Of a DNA stretch of 60,317 nucleotides, positions 14,769 through 24,475 are shown in pieces. A program made the position numbers and the translations under genes. Source of the stretch: a virus. Below the pieces are notes generated by a model. It did no database searches, was not told where the DNA came from, and saw nothing but the letters and a program-made list of their open reading frames with translations. Where the stretch lies: positions 1-60,317 of the IMG/VR virus record IMGVR_UViG_3300050120_000105; one strand, given 5' to 3'. Within the stretch, counting starts at the first letter, position 1. Every line of letters begins with the position of its first letter.

Positions 14769-14953
14769 GTGGAAGGTCCTTTCGGGGGTTGTGCAGCATT
14801 GAGATAAGCTGTGATGACCTTTTTCATGTCCGCCATCAGGTCAGAATCGGAAATCACGCTGTTGTAGTTGATCCATCCGGTAGACATGGCAGCCAGATCG
14901 GAACGGATTTCCTTGAAGGCGGCTGCGAGGCCTGTTTGCGATAGTATGATCAT
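14765..14953 (-). CDS. Small phage protein, unknown
   Basis: 62 aa (MIILSQTGLAAAFKEIRSDL...), helical. Overlaps both neighbours by 4 bp (ATGA), so it is coupled to the lipoprotein gene downstream. No domain recognised. Confidence 0.5.
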   Translation of the reverse strand: MIILSQTGLAAAFKEIRSDLAAMSTGWINYNSVISDSDLMADMKKVITAYLNAAQPPKGPST

Positions 14954-15177
14954 GTGCGTGCTCCGACAGATGAGGAATTTCCAAGACCGGGTGTTATTTC
15001 GACCATGAAGCTAGCGCCCTCATCAGCGTTCACAATAAAACGACAAGCACTTGGCAACTTTCGGTCAGTAGCATTGGCGCTGGTGATGCGGCCAAAACTC
15101 TGCTTTGGCCATTGCTCTTGAAGCCCCTGCACCAGCATTGTCTTCAGCGAGTCTGCATCTAGCGTTGGTTTATTCAT
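14950..15177 (-). CDS. Small phage protein, unknown
   Basis: 75 aa (MNKPTLDADSLKTMLVQGLQ...), with a likely beta-rich C-terminal half (CRFIVNADEGASFMVEITPG). Coupled by ATGA overlaps on both sides. Function unknown. Confidence 0.55.
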   Translation of the reverse strand: MNKPTLDADSLKTMLVQGLQEQWPKQSFGRITSANATDRKLPSACRFIVNADEGASFMVEITPGLGNSSSVGART

Positions 15178-15938
15178 GTGTGAACTCCGAATTTTGCAAG
15201 GAAGGATTCAAGCGCCGCCAGATCGAACTGCTGTGGCGAAAGATGCGTGGAGTTGTTCAGGAACTCCTGCGAGACGTGGCCTGCGCCCTCATCGAAATAC
15301 GCATTATAGAACGGCTTTTTGACTCTCTGGGTCCGCGACCAGGTAATAACAACATCGTCACCGTCCGGCGTTTGGCCAACAAACGGGACGTAGTGCAAGC
15401 CCTGAAGCGGATCACCCGGAATGAACGTCCAGGGTTGCCCAGCCGTGAACTGGTCCTGCGCGCTGCTCGGAACGTTGAAGCCCCATCCTGCCGCACCGAG
15501 TGTGTACGCTGCGAGCGGCAAGTCGTCCGCATTCACTGCGAGATAAGCCGCGATCTTGTGACGTTTTCCCGTCGAATCCCGGTAGCCGATCTTCTGGCGA
15601 TACGCGGCAGCAGCCTGAACGTCAGTGCCTTGATCGGTGGCGGGATCGTTCGGGTTAAAGCCCGTGATAGCCGTGTATTCATCTTGTGCGTCGAGCTGTG
15701 TAAACCTCGGAACGGGATTCCCGGCCTGTGCGTTGAGCACGATGCTTTCATGCATACCACCGGCAATGACGCAATCGCCCCATTGATCGTTTCCGAGCAT
15801 TCCGTAATTTTTGGAGGATGGCTGCACGCCCCATCCCGTAGTCGGCAGGGACGGCAGCTTCGTGACATCGAAGACATCACGAAAATCGATCTTGATCGCG
15901 CCGGGACGCCGAGGAAGTTTTCCGAATTTGTATTTCAT
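15174..15938 (-). CDS. Papain-like fold protein near lysis genes
   Basis: 254 aa. YGMLGNDQWGDCVIAGGMHE resembles the active-site Cys helix (GNDxxGDC) of a phage/bacterial papain-like family; DDVVITWSRTQRVKKPFYNAY may be part of the His/Asn side. No signal peptide. Could be a cell-wall peptidase or a virion protein. It lies directly downstream of the holin candidate in the same coupled run. Confidence 0.6.
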   Translation of the reverse strand: MKYKFGKLPRRPGAIKIDFRDVFDVTKLPSLPTTGWGVQPSSKNYGMLGNDQWGDCVIAGGMHESIVLNAQAGNPVPRFTQLDAQDEYTAITGFNPNDPATDQGTDVQAAAAYRQKIGYRDSTGKRHKIAAYLAVNADDLPLAAYTLGAAGWGFNVPSSAQDQFTAGQPWTFIPGDPLQGLHYVPFVGQTPDGDDVVITWSRTQRVKKPFYNAYFDEGAGHVSQEFLNNSTHLSPQQFDLAALESFLAKFGVHT

Positions 15939-16288
15939 GATGCGGCCGATGCTGTAGCCGTCACGGCCGCCTTGGCCTCGGGAGTGGGTCCAATCTTCTG
16001 CTCGGCAGGATCGACAGCCAGCGTTGCTTGTGTCGCATTGGCATCCTCATTGACCAGGACCTTTTGAATTCCAGGCATCCTTGCCACTTGCTGCATCGTG
16101 GCACCTTGTCCCGTGGTAGCCATCAGGAACACGCCAGCGACACCCGATATCAGGGCACATGCGGACGCCGTGATACTTGCACCCAGAGTCCCAAACAAGA
16201 CAGTAAGTTGGGCAGTTGCACCGCCGATAAAACTAGCTGCGCCAATGACGAAAGCCACCCACTGAGTCTCAGTAATGTTTTTGAGCAC
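15935..16288 (-). CDS. Putative holin
   Basis: 117 aa with two membrane helices in the N-terminal 60 residues (VAFVIGAASFIGGATAQLTV and ACALISGVAGVFLMATTGQG) and a soluble charged/Ala-rich C-terminal tail. Size, topology and position between papain-fold and muramidase genes fit a class II holin that opens the inner membrane for the endolysin. Confidence 0.6.
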   Translation of the reverse strand: MLKNITETQWVAFVIGAASFIGGATAQLTVLFGTLGASITASACALISGVAGVFLMATTGQGATMQQVARMPGIQKVLVNEDANATQATLAVDPAEQKIGPTPEAKAAVTATASAAS

Positions 16289-16306
16289 GTCAAATATTCC
16301 CTTCCC

Positions 16307-16504
16307 CTAGTGAAACTGCCAAACCATAAAAACAATGCCAGCCACAACCATCATCGCTAGGGTGCAGCCAACACGCGTCCTATGTTTGTCACGCGCAAAT
16401 TGCTCGATCTCGCATGGCGGCGTTCCGCCCTTCATCCACATGCATTGAGTTCTGTGGAATTCCTTGATCGGATTTCCGCAGTGCTCGCATTGTAATTGTT
16501 TCAT
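16307..16504 (-). CDS. Small zinc-finger membrane protein
   Basis: 65 aa from ATG 16504. LQCEHCGNPIKEFHRTQCMW gives a C-x2-C...H...C zinc-binding pattern followed by another Cys, and a C-terminal membrane helix (GCTLAMMVVAGIVFMVWQF). Unknown function. Start overlaps the upstream stop (TGATG). Confidence 0.55.
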   Translation of the reverse strand: MKQLQCEHCGNPIKEFHRTQCMWMKGGTPPCEIEQFARDKHRTRVGCTLAMMVVAGIVFMVWQFH

Positions 16505-17031
16505 CACATTGCAAATTCGAGAATGTTATCTGCAAGCATGAACCCGTTGATCATGAGCAGCACATCAGCCGGCGTTATTCGATTCTTCGCCACCACCAGC
16601 CCGTAAGGAAATAGGGCGCCCTGTTCCAGCGCAAACACGATCAGCTCGGAACAAAACCATTGCTTCGTGTCGCGCCAGTCTCGTTCCTTGCCGACGCTTT
16701 CATTGACAGCCTGATCATCGAAGAAAGACCACAATGCAGAATTGTCGAAAGGTTTTCCGATCTGCGATCGTGCGATTTTGATCACAGCGGCAGCTACTTC
16801 ATCGGTACATTGCAGGCGTGCCACCTTTGGTACGGTCAAATACGGCCATGCCTGCATCGAACGCACCATCACCCCACCGAGGTCATGGATGGAATCGTCC
16901 TTGCCCGATACGCCAAGCAAACCTTCAGGTACGATCAGGTCCACATGGCTGAACGGAGAATGCGTAAGGCGTCGAATAACATCTGAAGAAAATGCCTTCG
17001 ATGTCGAGAATTGAATTTTTATCTCAGCCAT
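16504..17031 (-). CDS. YiiX/YebB-like permuted NlpC/P60 cysteine hydrolase
   Basis: 175 aa from ATG 17031. HSPFSHVDLIVPEG (His near residue 30) precedes KQWFCSELIVFALEQ (Cys near 130): the His-before-Cys order is typical of circularly permuted papain-fold YiiX/YebB-type hydrolases that cleave peptidoglycan peptides or other amides. No signal peptide, so export would need the holin. It is coupled (TGATG) to the muramidase gene. Confidence 0.65.
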   Translation of the reverse strand: MAEIKIQFSTSKAFSSDVIRRLTHSPFSHVDLIVPEGLLGVSGKDDSIHDLGGVMVRSMQAWPYLTVPKVARLQCTDEVAAAVIKIARSQIGKPFDNSALWSFFDDQAVNESVGKERDWRDTKQWFCSELIVFALEQGALFPYGLVVAKNRITPADVLLMINGFMLADNILEFAM

Positions 17032-17705
17032 CACGCATCTTTAATGATCGACGCAGGCGGATGGTTGGTGAAATCGTCCAGCGCCGCATCGAGGCTATCG
17101 ACAAACTTGATGCTAGGATCGATTTTCATCATCGCCAGCAGCATACCGGCACAGCCGGGCTGGCTATCGACGGTGTGAGCGCTGAACACGCCGTCGCTGA
17201 TATACTTTCCGGAATGATATTGGTCTGTGTGAGCCCAGTTGTACGGTGACGGAATGCCGCGTTCGAAATATCCGATCCCGTTATATTGCTCCGTCGTTGC
17301 CAGAAACCCGCCAGCGGTCCAGTCCTTGTTGCCGGAAGCCATCGGTTTCAGGGCCGCGACGGCGCTATCTTCCCAGCTCTTGTACGGGCCTTCGCCACGC
17401 GGTTCGTGAACCGATTTACGGTTGAGCGGATCGCCCTGCGCGAGCTGGGTATTCCAGTCCTGCGAGGCTTCCCGCTCATGCACCACCGCAATGAAGAACC
17501 AGGGCACCCCGGTTTCTTTTTCGACGGTCTGATATCTGGCCTTGGCATCGCACAGCTTCTTGGCCACGGCCGAGAAGTCCCAGGTCGGTTTGACGACCGC
17601 CCAGCGCTTGGCATTAGCGGCTTTGAGCGCGCCTATGTTGAGCGGAGCCAGAGCGGCATAGTGTTGATGACGCGTGGCATAGTGGAAGTGATGGCGTCTG
17701 GTCAT
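17031..17705 (-). CDS. Endolysin, muramidase-like
   Basis: 224 aa. GVPWFFIAVVHEREASQDWN carries the presumed catalytic Glu (HERE), followed by LAQGDPLN, SVHEPRGEGPY, EQYNGIGYFERG, SPYNWAHTDQY and DSQPGCAGMLL. This set matches a family of phage lysozyme-like proteins as I recall it. It should hydrolyse peptidoglycan glycan strands at lysis. GGAGAG lies upstream of the ATG. It heads the coupled group with the YiiX-like hydrolase and holin. Confidence 0.75.
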   Translation of the reverse strand: MTRRHHFHYATRHQHYAALAPLNIGALKAANAKRWAVVKPTWDFSAVAKKLCDAKARYQTVEKETGVPWFFIAVVHEREASQDWNTQLAQGDPLNRKSVHEPRGEGPYKSWEDSAVAALKPMASGNKDWTAGGFLATTEQYNGIGYFERGIPSPYNWAHTDQYHSGKYISDGVFSAHTVDSQPGCAGMLLAMMKIDPSIKFVDSLDAALDDFTNHPPASIIKDA

Positions 17706-17729
17706 GAATGGACTCTCCGGTGCATGTGG

Positions 17730-17993
17730 CTACTTCAATCTTACGGCCACGTCCTGCACGGTTTTTTGGTGCGAAGTATCGAGCACCGCAGCCATGGATT
17801 TCTGCACCGCATCACAGCCTTCATAACCAGATTGCCACGCACCCTTGTAACGATGAGATTGACAAATACTGTAGGCATTCTTGATCTCATCTTCCGTGGG
17901 AATTCCGGTCGTCGGTTGGACCGCTGGCGAGGTTGTCACTTGGGAGAATGCCGGAGTCGTCAGCAACACGAAACATAGAGCTAGTCTTTTCAT
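17730..17993 (-). CDS. Small exported protein, unknown
   Basis: 87 aa. MKRLALCFVLLTTPAFSQVT is a signal peptide. The mature domain has two Cys (AYSICQSHRYKG and YEGCDAVQKSM) that could form a disulfide. Position right before the endolysin suggests an envelope role such as a lysis accessory. Confidence 0.55.
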   Translation of the reverse strand: MKRLALCFVLLTTPAFSQVTTSPAVQPTTGIPTEDEIKNAYSICQSHRYKGAWQSGYEGCDAVQKSMAAVLDTSHQKTVQDVAVRLK

Positions 17994-18012
17994 GAAGTTC
18001 TCCTATTTCTGA

Positions 18013-20151
18013 TCAACATCCGTTCCCCCAGGTCGAAGATGGCGCTATGCCGCCGACATGCGGCGTGCCTGAAACGAAAATGTTATTTCCGCAAATGAAA
18101 GTAGCGCTTGCATTGGACACGGGGGTGTATGGCGCCGGAGCGTCAATGAAATTTCCAGATAGAAATGTGTCGATAGTATTAGATGAAACGCGAACCAACG
18201 TCGGATTGCCAATCCCGGCGTTCGACTGAACTTGATTTTCAGTGATTGTTGTTCCCTGAACTGTGCAAACGGTAGCAGTTAAGTCTATAATCGCGTTGTT
18301 TGCTTCAAGGCTGGTAACTTGTTGTTCAAATACGTTGTGGGATATCCTTGGCGCAAAGGCGCAGGACAGAACCGCCCCACCGGCAGCCGATGAAATGTTG
18401 TTGTTTTCTATTATGAGGGTTCCAGCACCTATAATTTGTGATCCGCCAATACCGGCATTTGGACCAGTGATGATGTTGTTTTGGAAGCGCTGGCTATCGC
18501 CAGCATCGATAAGAAACGCACCTCCGTTGATAATGCCATTCTTGAAGGTGAAGTTGAAAGGAACGCCGTTCGGGTTTGCCAGTCCATTATTAAGTAAGAT
18601 TGCATAATTGCTGGCATTGGTCGAAGCAGAATATACCTCAACTCTATCGAACACGACTTCGGCAATGTTCACCGTAGCTGATGCAGTCGCGTTAATATGA
18701 AATGCAGTACGCCCTGAAGTGTAGGGGTTTAGGAACGCCATATCGGTAAATGAATAGCCACGAGTTACCGTGCCCGCGGCCGGAAATATTTGGAAGGTAT
18801 CGCTTGTTGCAGATGCTCCCGAGAGCAGCGTGAATCCTGAGGTGTACATCCCAGCACCGACGATATTGATCGGCGTGGTGCGAATGATGGTGGAACTTAC
18901 TGCACAAAAGCTATTGGGCAGGTAGATCGTCCCACCATAGGGAATATTACTTAGGGCAGTATTGATAGCGCTGATGTCGTCGGTAGTGCCATCGCATTTC
19001 GCGCCGTAGTCCGTGACGTATGGCCGCTCCGCATTTCGGGTTGCCTGAGTGCGCGATGTCCCGCCCGAGGCCGTATAAGTGACGCCGGTCGCTGAAACGT
19101 CCGAGATTTGCGAGAAAGGATTGAAATCAACCGCTGTGGTGCCAACTGTCGTCGTCGTCGCGCCGAGTGTCCAGGCCGAGTTGTATTGCGTCGCTCCGTT
19201 GGTGACGAAAATATAGGAGCCATTCAACATGGTTGCAGAAGTGTCGAAAAACGTGACGCGAGTCAGTACCCATGCCGCCGATCCAGAGCCCGCGGTGGTG
19301 ACGGAATAAATGCCGTTCTGGGCTGGTGCGGCTTGGTTATTGACGAGGACGATCGCATTCAGCGGTGCTACCGTAGCGTCGACCGTCAGCGTAGAATTCG
19401 AACCCGCCGTGAGTGTCGCGCCAGCGCCTAACGTTCCATTGGAATAAGTCGGCGTATTGGGCAGCACGGCGGCGGTCGCGAGGTAGGCAAAGGACGGCAG
19501 CGGCGTGATGCCCGTGGTGACCGCGGCGTCGACATAGGCTTTGTTCGCCGCATCGGTTGGATTAGTTGGCGTCGGCAATCCGGTGAGCAAAGTGACGCCA
19601 GTAACGTCTATCGCACTAGCGTTCTGCACCGCCATGGTGCCGAATGCAGATCCCCCGGACGCTCCGCTCCATACCTGATAATTGACGCCATCCGAGACTA
19701 CCCAGATGCTTTGCGATGCGGCTAATATAAAACTGGCCGCGCCGTTGATGGTCGAAGTCGTCGGCGTAAGGGTAACGGCCCCAGTCCCGGCATTGGTAAA
19801 ATAAACGTTGAAGGTCGCAAATGATCCCGTGGCCTGCGGCATCGAAATCGCCACGGGCAGCGAATTCGTAGTGCGGATCAGTTGCCCGTAATCGGACGCC
19901 TGTACCGCATAATTAGTGCCCTGCTGCAAATTGACGCCGGCATATTGCTGCCACGAATTGAGCATGTCGGTCACGCAGCCGCGGACAATCGCAGGCGTGA
20001 TGAAGAACGACATCTGGTCGGGAAAGCAGACTCCGATCTCCGTTAGCAGAGTCGCCTTCGACTTCTGCGCTTGAGCGGGCGTCAGCAGGCAAAGGGCAAT
20101 AAAAAAGCCGCCCAGAAGTCGGCTGAAATATCCTGGCTTCATTGGCTTCAT
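18013..20151 (-). CDS. Tail spike with right-handed beta-helix (pectate-lyase-like), secreted
   Basis: 712 aa from ATG 20151 (ATGA overlap). MKPMKPGYFSRLLGGFFIAL continues to CLLTPAQAQ, a signal peptide. The N-terminal part is a beta-rich head-binding or stem region (DAANKAYVDAAV near 205). VTDYGAKCDGTTDDISAINT (about 385) is the classic entry of pectate-lyase/GH28-type beta-helix spikes, and the rest is a ladder of beta-helix coils (FQNNIITG, IENNNISS, ISHNVFEQ). It probably binds and cleaves host polysaccharide. The signal peptide is unexpected for a virion spike. Confidence 0.8.
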   Translation of the reverse strand: MKPMKPGYFSRLLGGFFIALCLLTPAQAQKSKATLLTEIGVCFPDQMSFFITPAIVRGCVTDMLNSWQQYAGVNLQQGTNYAVQASDYGQLIRTTNSLPVAISMPQATGSFATFNVYFTNAGTGAVTLTPTTSTINGAASFILAASQSIWVVSDGVNYQVWSGASGGSAFGTMAVQNASAIDVTGVTLLTGLPTPTNPTDAANKAYVDAAVTTGITPLPSFAYLATAAVLPNTPTYSNGTLGAGATLTAGSNSTLTVDATVAPLNAIVLVNNQAAPAQNGIYSVTTAGSGSAAWVLTRVTFFDTSATMLNGSYIFVTNGATQYNSAWTLGATTTTVGTTAVDFNPFSQISDVSATGVTYTASGGTSRTQATRNAERPYVTDYGAKCDGTTDDISAINTALSNIPYGGTIYLPNSFCAVSSTIIRTTPINIVGAGMYTSGFTLLSGASATSDTFQIFPAAGTVTRGYSFTDMAFLNPYTSGRTAFHINATASATVNIAEVVFDRVEVYSASTNASNYAILLNNGLANPNGVPFNFTFKNGIINGGAFLIDAGDSQRFQNNIITGPNAGIGGSQIIGAGTLIIENNNISSAAGGAVLSCAFAPRISHNVFEQQVTSLEANNAIIDLTATVCTVQGTTITENQVQSNAGIGNPTLVRVSSNTIDTFLSGNFIDAPAPYTPVSNASATFICGNNIFVSGTPHVGGIAPSSTWGNGC

Positions 20152-22028
20152 CCTCGCCAACTTGCCGTTAAGAGCATTTGCGGCTGTGTGCCGAAGAATG
20201 TCTGGCCATCCCCTAGAGTACCAAGGGTCGCTTCAAGCGAAGTCACGACATTGATTCCGATCGTTGGGGGCGCAACATAATTGGCCGATGAATTCAGGAA
20301 CAGTTCGAACAACGAGCTTGCGCCGCCAAAAACAAAGGTGTTTGAACTCTGAAGACCAGAGGCTGCCGTGGTCGAGTTCCAGCCGATTCCTGTGAAAATT
20401 CCCGCATTCAAGGTCGTCGAAATCGCGTTCACTACTGTCTGGCGTTGGGTAAAAGAAGTGGTCACCATCTCTTCCGGAAGGCCGGCGAAGACCGTCACGT
20501 TGTTGGCGATATTGCCGTTCGAGGGTCTGACGGTCGCCGAGGCATAGGTCCAGTTTGCCGTTGGATCACCAGCCTGCAAAATTATTTTCTGCCGATTATA
20601 AGCGTTCCACACCCCGAACTTTCGCGACTGTCCGTAGCTCCGATAGGCTGAAACCTGACCCGCCGTGGCATCGATCGAGAGCGAGCCGACATAGGTGCAT
20701 TGATTGGCGGGGATCGTATAGGACGAAAGCCCGTTATATCCGATGATGGGTATCGCATTGACCCAGATGCCCTGCAGCCGAGTGAGCTGAGCGCTCCCTG
20801 CGCCAGTTCCCCTATTACCGGCTCCTGCGGTGGGACTTGTCCACGTCGGGCCTGTCACCAGCGTCGGAACGCCGTTATTGGAGAATACGCAGGAATCCTG
20901 GATCGCGGCAGATGCGCTTCCCGCGGTCGTCAGCGTCGCCGTCAATTCCGAGAATGTCACGCTCTTGAAGGTCGAACCGTTCCAGATCGGGATCGTGTTG
21001 CCGACGAACGGCGAATAATAGACCGTCGCCGTTCCGACCACGTCGCCGGTCTGCACCACATCACCGGTCGCCTGTCCCACGAGATTGAGATAACCTTGCG
21101 GCGGGGTCAGGCTTGCCGAACTGCCGCCGCCGCTCGAGGTCGAAGCAGCCGGATTAACCAGATGGAATTCGATATTGGTCGCGTCATAGGACACGATCGG
21201 CATGTTTGACGCATCGATTTCCGAGCCGGATAACGCTGCCGGTCCCGAGGCGGTATCGACCACGATGGCGATCGGCGCGCCGCCGGAAACCGAGATCGTG
21301 GCGGGCCCAGCATTGGAGGCGATTGCCCGAAACTGGATGCTGGCGCCGTCCTGCAGCGCAAACGACGTATCGGTGATGGTGATGGCGTTGCCGGTGCCCC
21401 CGGCGGTGCCCGCAAAATAGATGCCTTGTGGCGAGGTCGAGGCGGTGAGCTGCGAATAGACCGTGTTGCCGAGCGAATCCTGCACCACCATGAGGTAGAT
21501 GCCGGCTCCATAAATGACCGCGCAGCCGTTCTGGTCGAGCGGAACCGGATTCTGGTTGAGTGTGACTTCGCCGGCGTCCTGCCATGTCTGCTTGAAAGTC
21601 TGGGTATTCGGGATGTAGAACCCGACCGAGCCGCCGGCCAGCGACGAATTGATCGAAGTGCTTGAAACTGGTACCGAAAATCCGGTTCCGGTACCTCCGA
21701 TATTGACCGCTGCCGCGCTCAGAACATCCCCGGTGACATATTGTATCCCCGGATTTAAGACGGTCACCGTCGTGACAATTCCGCCGGAAACGGTTATATT
21801 TGCGGTTGCGCCGCTGCCCGAACCCCCGGTGAGCGGGATGCCGCCGTAACTGCCGTTGGTATAGAGAGAACCGCCCGTGATGGTGCCGAGCACGCCGACC
21901 ATGCCGTTGATGCCGGCCTGGGCCTGGAAACAAGTCTCGCCCGGCGGCAAAATCGTGGCTTGTGCGAAGACCTGCCCGCACGACAAGGCCAGCGCAAAGA
22001 GCGCCGCGAAGATGGATTTGAATTTCAT
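20148..22028 (-). CDS. Tail fibre protein, secreted
   Basis: 626 aa. MKFKSIFAALFALALSCGQV then FA is a signal peptide. The segment QTFKQTWQDAGEVTLNQNPV, LDQNGCAVIYGAGIYLMVVQ and GNTVYSQLTA resembles the N-terminal virion-attachment domain of podovirus tail fibres. A Gly/Ser-rich stem and a Thr/Asn-rich C-terminal receptor domain follow. Directly upstream of, and coupled to, the spike gene. Confidence 0.7.
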   Translation of the reverse strand: MKFKSIFAALFALALSCGQVFAQATILPPGETCFQAQAGINGMVGVLGTITGGSLYTNGSYGGIPLTGGSGSGATANITVSGGIVTTVTVLNPGIQYVTGDVLSAAAVNIGGTGTGFSVPVSSTSINSSLAGGSVGFYIPNTQTFKQTWQDAGEVTLNQNPVPLDQNGCAVIYGAGIYLMVVQDSLGNTVYSQLTASTSPQGIYFAGTAGGTGNAITITDTSFALQDGASIQFRAIASNAGPATISVSGGAPIAIVVDTASGPAALSGSEIDASNMPIVSYDATNIEFHLVNPAASTSSGGGSSASLTPPQGYLNLVGQATGDVVQTGDVVGTATVYYSPFVGNTIPIWNGSTFKSVTFSELTATLTTAGSASAAIQDSCVFSNNGVPTLVTGPTWTSPTAGAGNRGTGAGSAQLTRLQGIWVNAIPIIGYNGLSSYTIPANQCTYVGSLSIDATAGQVSAYRSYGQSRKFGVWNAYNRQKIILQAGDPTANWTYASATVRPSNGNIANNVTVFAGLPEEMVTTSFTQRQTVVNAISTTLNAGIFTGIGWNSTTAASGLQSSNTFVFGGASSLFELFLNSSANYVAPPTIGINVVTSLEATLGTLGDGQTFFGTQPQMLLTASWRG

Positions 22029-22214
22029 GGAAGGATGTAGCCTTTGAATGCAGAAATCGAGGTTCTGCCGCGTATTCTGTTGGCTGTTTTTCTATTGAGT
22101 TGCTGGACCGGTGCGATGTGGCTGATCTGTCACCGAACCACCTACCGCGATATCCCGAGCGGAATGCCTATTCTGCTGATGCCTTTTGCCTTGCTGATCA
22201 GAGGGCTGCATCGC
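22029..22214. other. 186-bp gap before the fibre genes
   Basis: Separates the ejection-protein gene (ends 22215) from the fibre gene (starts 22028). On the + strand it holds the first half of a hydrophobic 93-codon frame (22044-22325, TTG start) that then runs antisense into the ejection gene; I do not trust it as a gene. A leftward promoter may lie here but no consensus is clear. Confidence 0.35.
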
Positions 22215-24473
22215 CTATGGCGCAGCCAGCGCATTCGAGCTTTTCTTCGACTGCTGGATTCGCACGACAGTCGGATGCGAAAGAAGCGCGTTGATGGTTT
22301 CCTGCCGCGCCCGCCCGCTCGCTAAAGCGCTTTTCGCCATTTGCATATTGGTGGCGATATCGTGCATCTGGCCCAGCTTCTGCGCGCCCATGTGAACGCC
22401 CTTCGCCAAAATAGAGGCGGTAAGACCAGCGCCGGGAAGTCCTGCGCTCTGCCCTAGAAGTTCTGCCGCCACAGGCGCTATATATTGCAGGGGATTGCCG
22501 CCCCCTACTTCTCTCACCTTAATTCGATCAGCCGCAGATTTAGTTTCGGCAGTCTTAGACCCGGAAACGATCGCGGCATTCGTATCGGCCTCGCGTTTTG
22601 CATCCTGCATCACGCGAACAAGACGGCTTGCTTCTTTATCCCCGAAAAGATGAGCAAGCTTTTCCTGGTTGTAAGGGATGGCTGTGATGTTCTGGCCAGC
22701 GAGAGCGCCATTCTTCACGCTGTTGATCTTCTGATCGATATCAAGCCGCACTCCGAGCCGCTTGGCTACTACCTCTTCGGGCGTCGCGCCTTGCATCCAC
22801 TGCTTCAGAAATTCCGGGCGATCTTCCAAACCATTGGCGCCGCCCCTGTTCTTTAGAACATCAAAGCCCTCGTTAAAGGCTTTGCCTACAGGATCTTCCA
22901 AATGGAAATTGAGTTGCCGAGTCAGATTGTCCGCATTTTCTTTTCCGAACAGAGTTGCGAACTTTCCCTGATTTACATCCTTATTAAGCAAGGAGGCTGC
23001 TTTTGATGCTGGATCTCCAACCGTTTTCATCTGATGGTTCAGCGCCGCTCTCGCTCCTATTTTAACGGCGTCCTGCTCGGCCTTCGATGCGCCGTTGAAC
23101 CATGACGCCAGTGCTTGAGGCGTAGATTTTACGCCAGACGACCCCGCCTGATTTTGGAAAATATTCAATCCGCGATTATATGCATCCATCGCTTGCGATG
23201 GACCTGCCCATGCCTGACGCGCTGCCTTGTAATCGGGATTGATGTCATCGAGCTTTTGGAGAAAGGCAGATCGAACCTTATCAATTGCCCGACCCTGCTC
23301 CGAAAGACGACCGGTCATTGAGTCTTTCGACTCATCCACCATCGCATCAAGGCCTTTTTTCACGACATTCAATGTACGCATATTGGGGGTTTGACCTAAT
23401 ATCGGATCTCCCGCCTCATCAAACCCCTTGATTGCAAAATCGTTAGGATTAAACGGCTTATTTTCTGCGAGCGATTCCAAACGCTGAATGGATACGCCCT
23501 TAGCAATGCCGCTTTTCACGATCGGGTCATCGATGAATTGCTGAAGACGCTCATCCCATGCTACAGGATGCGATAGCGCTTTTTCATAAAGAGGTGCGGC
23601 CTCTTCAGACCTCCGCTTCATCGTATCTTGTAAAACCGTATAGGGGTCAGTTGACGGACCCATTACCTTATCGAGAGCGGCATCGGTGCTTTTTGCGTGG
23701 TCTGCCACCGCTTGTGAAGCACGCTGCTTCAAACCGGCGACCATTTGGGTAATATCTGGCGTTGGCCCCATCGCCTCCGTATATGCCGTATTTGCAGCAT
23801 CTAACCTTGAAGCGGCGCGGTCGCGAACACTGCTCGATATAAAATTCTGCACATCGGGCGTACCGCCTGCCATCAACCCTTGAGTCGTTAACCGCACCGG
23901 ATCGGAAACGTCCGCCAGTGTCAGCCTAGGATTTGATTGCAATCGATTGACGGCCTCGGAAACGTTCTCCGGGCCTACGGCTTTGACCAAAGCGTTCGTC
24001 GCCCGCCTCGATGGTCCCAGCTTTTCGGCGACCGCACCAACAGCAGCCTTGGGAAATTCTTTGCCCGTGATCAAGCCCGCAATCCCAAAAGCATCGGGGA
24101 TCAGGCTCTCACTGGTCGAAGGCGTCGGCGACGCAAGCACGTTGCCGGGGGCCGCTATCGTCTCTGCGAGAGCGTGAGGAATATTAGCTACATAATCTTT
24201 TGTGGCTTGCCACATCCCGCGACCTGGACCAGCAGGCGGCACTTGTGCCGGCGCCACGCCGCCCTGCGCCGCTAAATTTTCCAGCGCTTCATGATCCTGC
24301 CACGATGGCGCGGCTGGCGTCGCAGCGGCCGATCTGCCGGGCAATTCAAACCCGGCAGACTCGAATATCGACGGCGACGCTTTGACCGCGGTTGTTGCGA
24401 CCGGTTTTACATCAGACGCTTTCGGCACCTCAAAGCCAGCCTTAGCGAAAATACTATCGCTATCGTCGGCCAT
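22215..24473 (-). CDS. Large internal virion/ejection protein
   Basis: 752 aa. Starts with two copies of a short motif, SIFAKAGFEVP and SIFESAGFELP, as in several podovirus ejection proteins. The rest is long, Ala/Lys-rich and alpha-helical, with Gly/Pro-rich hydrophobic patches (APVAAELLGQSAGLPGAGLT). Size and position match the largest P22-like DNA ejection protein (gp16 analogue), which leaves the head with the DNA and helps form a channel through the envelope. Confidence 0.7.
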   Translation of the reverse strand: MADDSDSIFAKAGFEVPKASDVKPVATTAVKASPSIFESAGFELPGRSAAATPAAPSWQDHEALENLAAQGGVAPAQVPPAGPGRGMWQATKDYVANIPHALAETIAAPGNVLASPTPSTSESLIPDAFGIAGLITGKEFPKAAVGAVAEKLGPSRRATNALVKAVGPENVSEAVNRLQSNPRLTLADVSDPVRLTTQGLMAGGTPDVQNFISSSVRDRAASRLDAANTAYTEAMGPTPDITQMVAGLKQRASQAVADHAKSTDAALDKVMGPSTDPYTVLQDTMKRRSEEAAPLYEKALSHPVAWDERLQQFIDDPIVKSGIAKGVSIQRLESLAENKPFNPNDFAIKGFDEAGDPILGQTPNMRTLNVVKKGLDAMVDESKDSMTGRLSEQGRAIDKVRSAFLQKLDDINPDYKAARQAWAGPSQAMDAYNRGLNIFQNQAGSSGVKSTPQALASWFNGASKAEQDAVKIGARAALNHQMKTVGDPASKAASLLNKDVNQGKFATLFGKENADNLTRQLNFHLEDPVGKAFNEGFDVLKNRGGANGLEDRPEFLKQWMQGATPEEVVAKRLGVRLDIDQKINSVKNGALAGQNITAIPYNQEKLAHLFGDKEASRLVRVMQDAKREADTNAAIVSGSKTAETKSAADRIKVREVGGGNPLQYIAPVAAELLGQSAGLPGAGLTASILAKGVHMGAQKLGQMHDIATNMQMAKSALASGRARQETINALLSHPTVVRIQQSKKSSNALAAP

Positions 24474-24475
24474 TG

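Noticed and set aside
15105-16067. 320-codon + strand ORF antisense to the papain-like and holin genes
   Set aside because: It covers coupled leftward genes with clear motifs; no start context or domain.
22044-22325. 93-codon hydrophobic + strand ORF
   Set aside because: TTG start, half antisense to the ejection-protein gene, and no partner on that strand; kept only as a remark on the gap.
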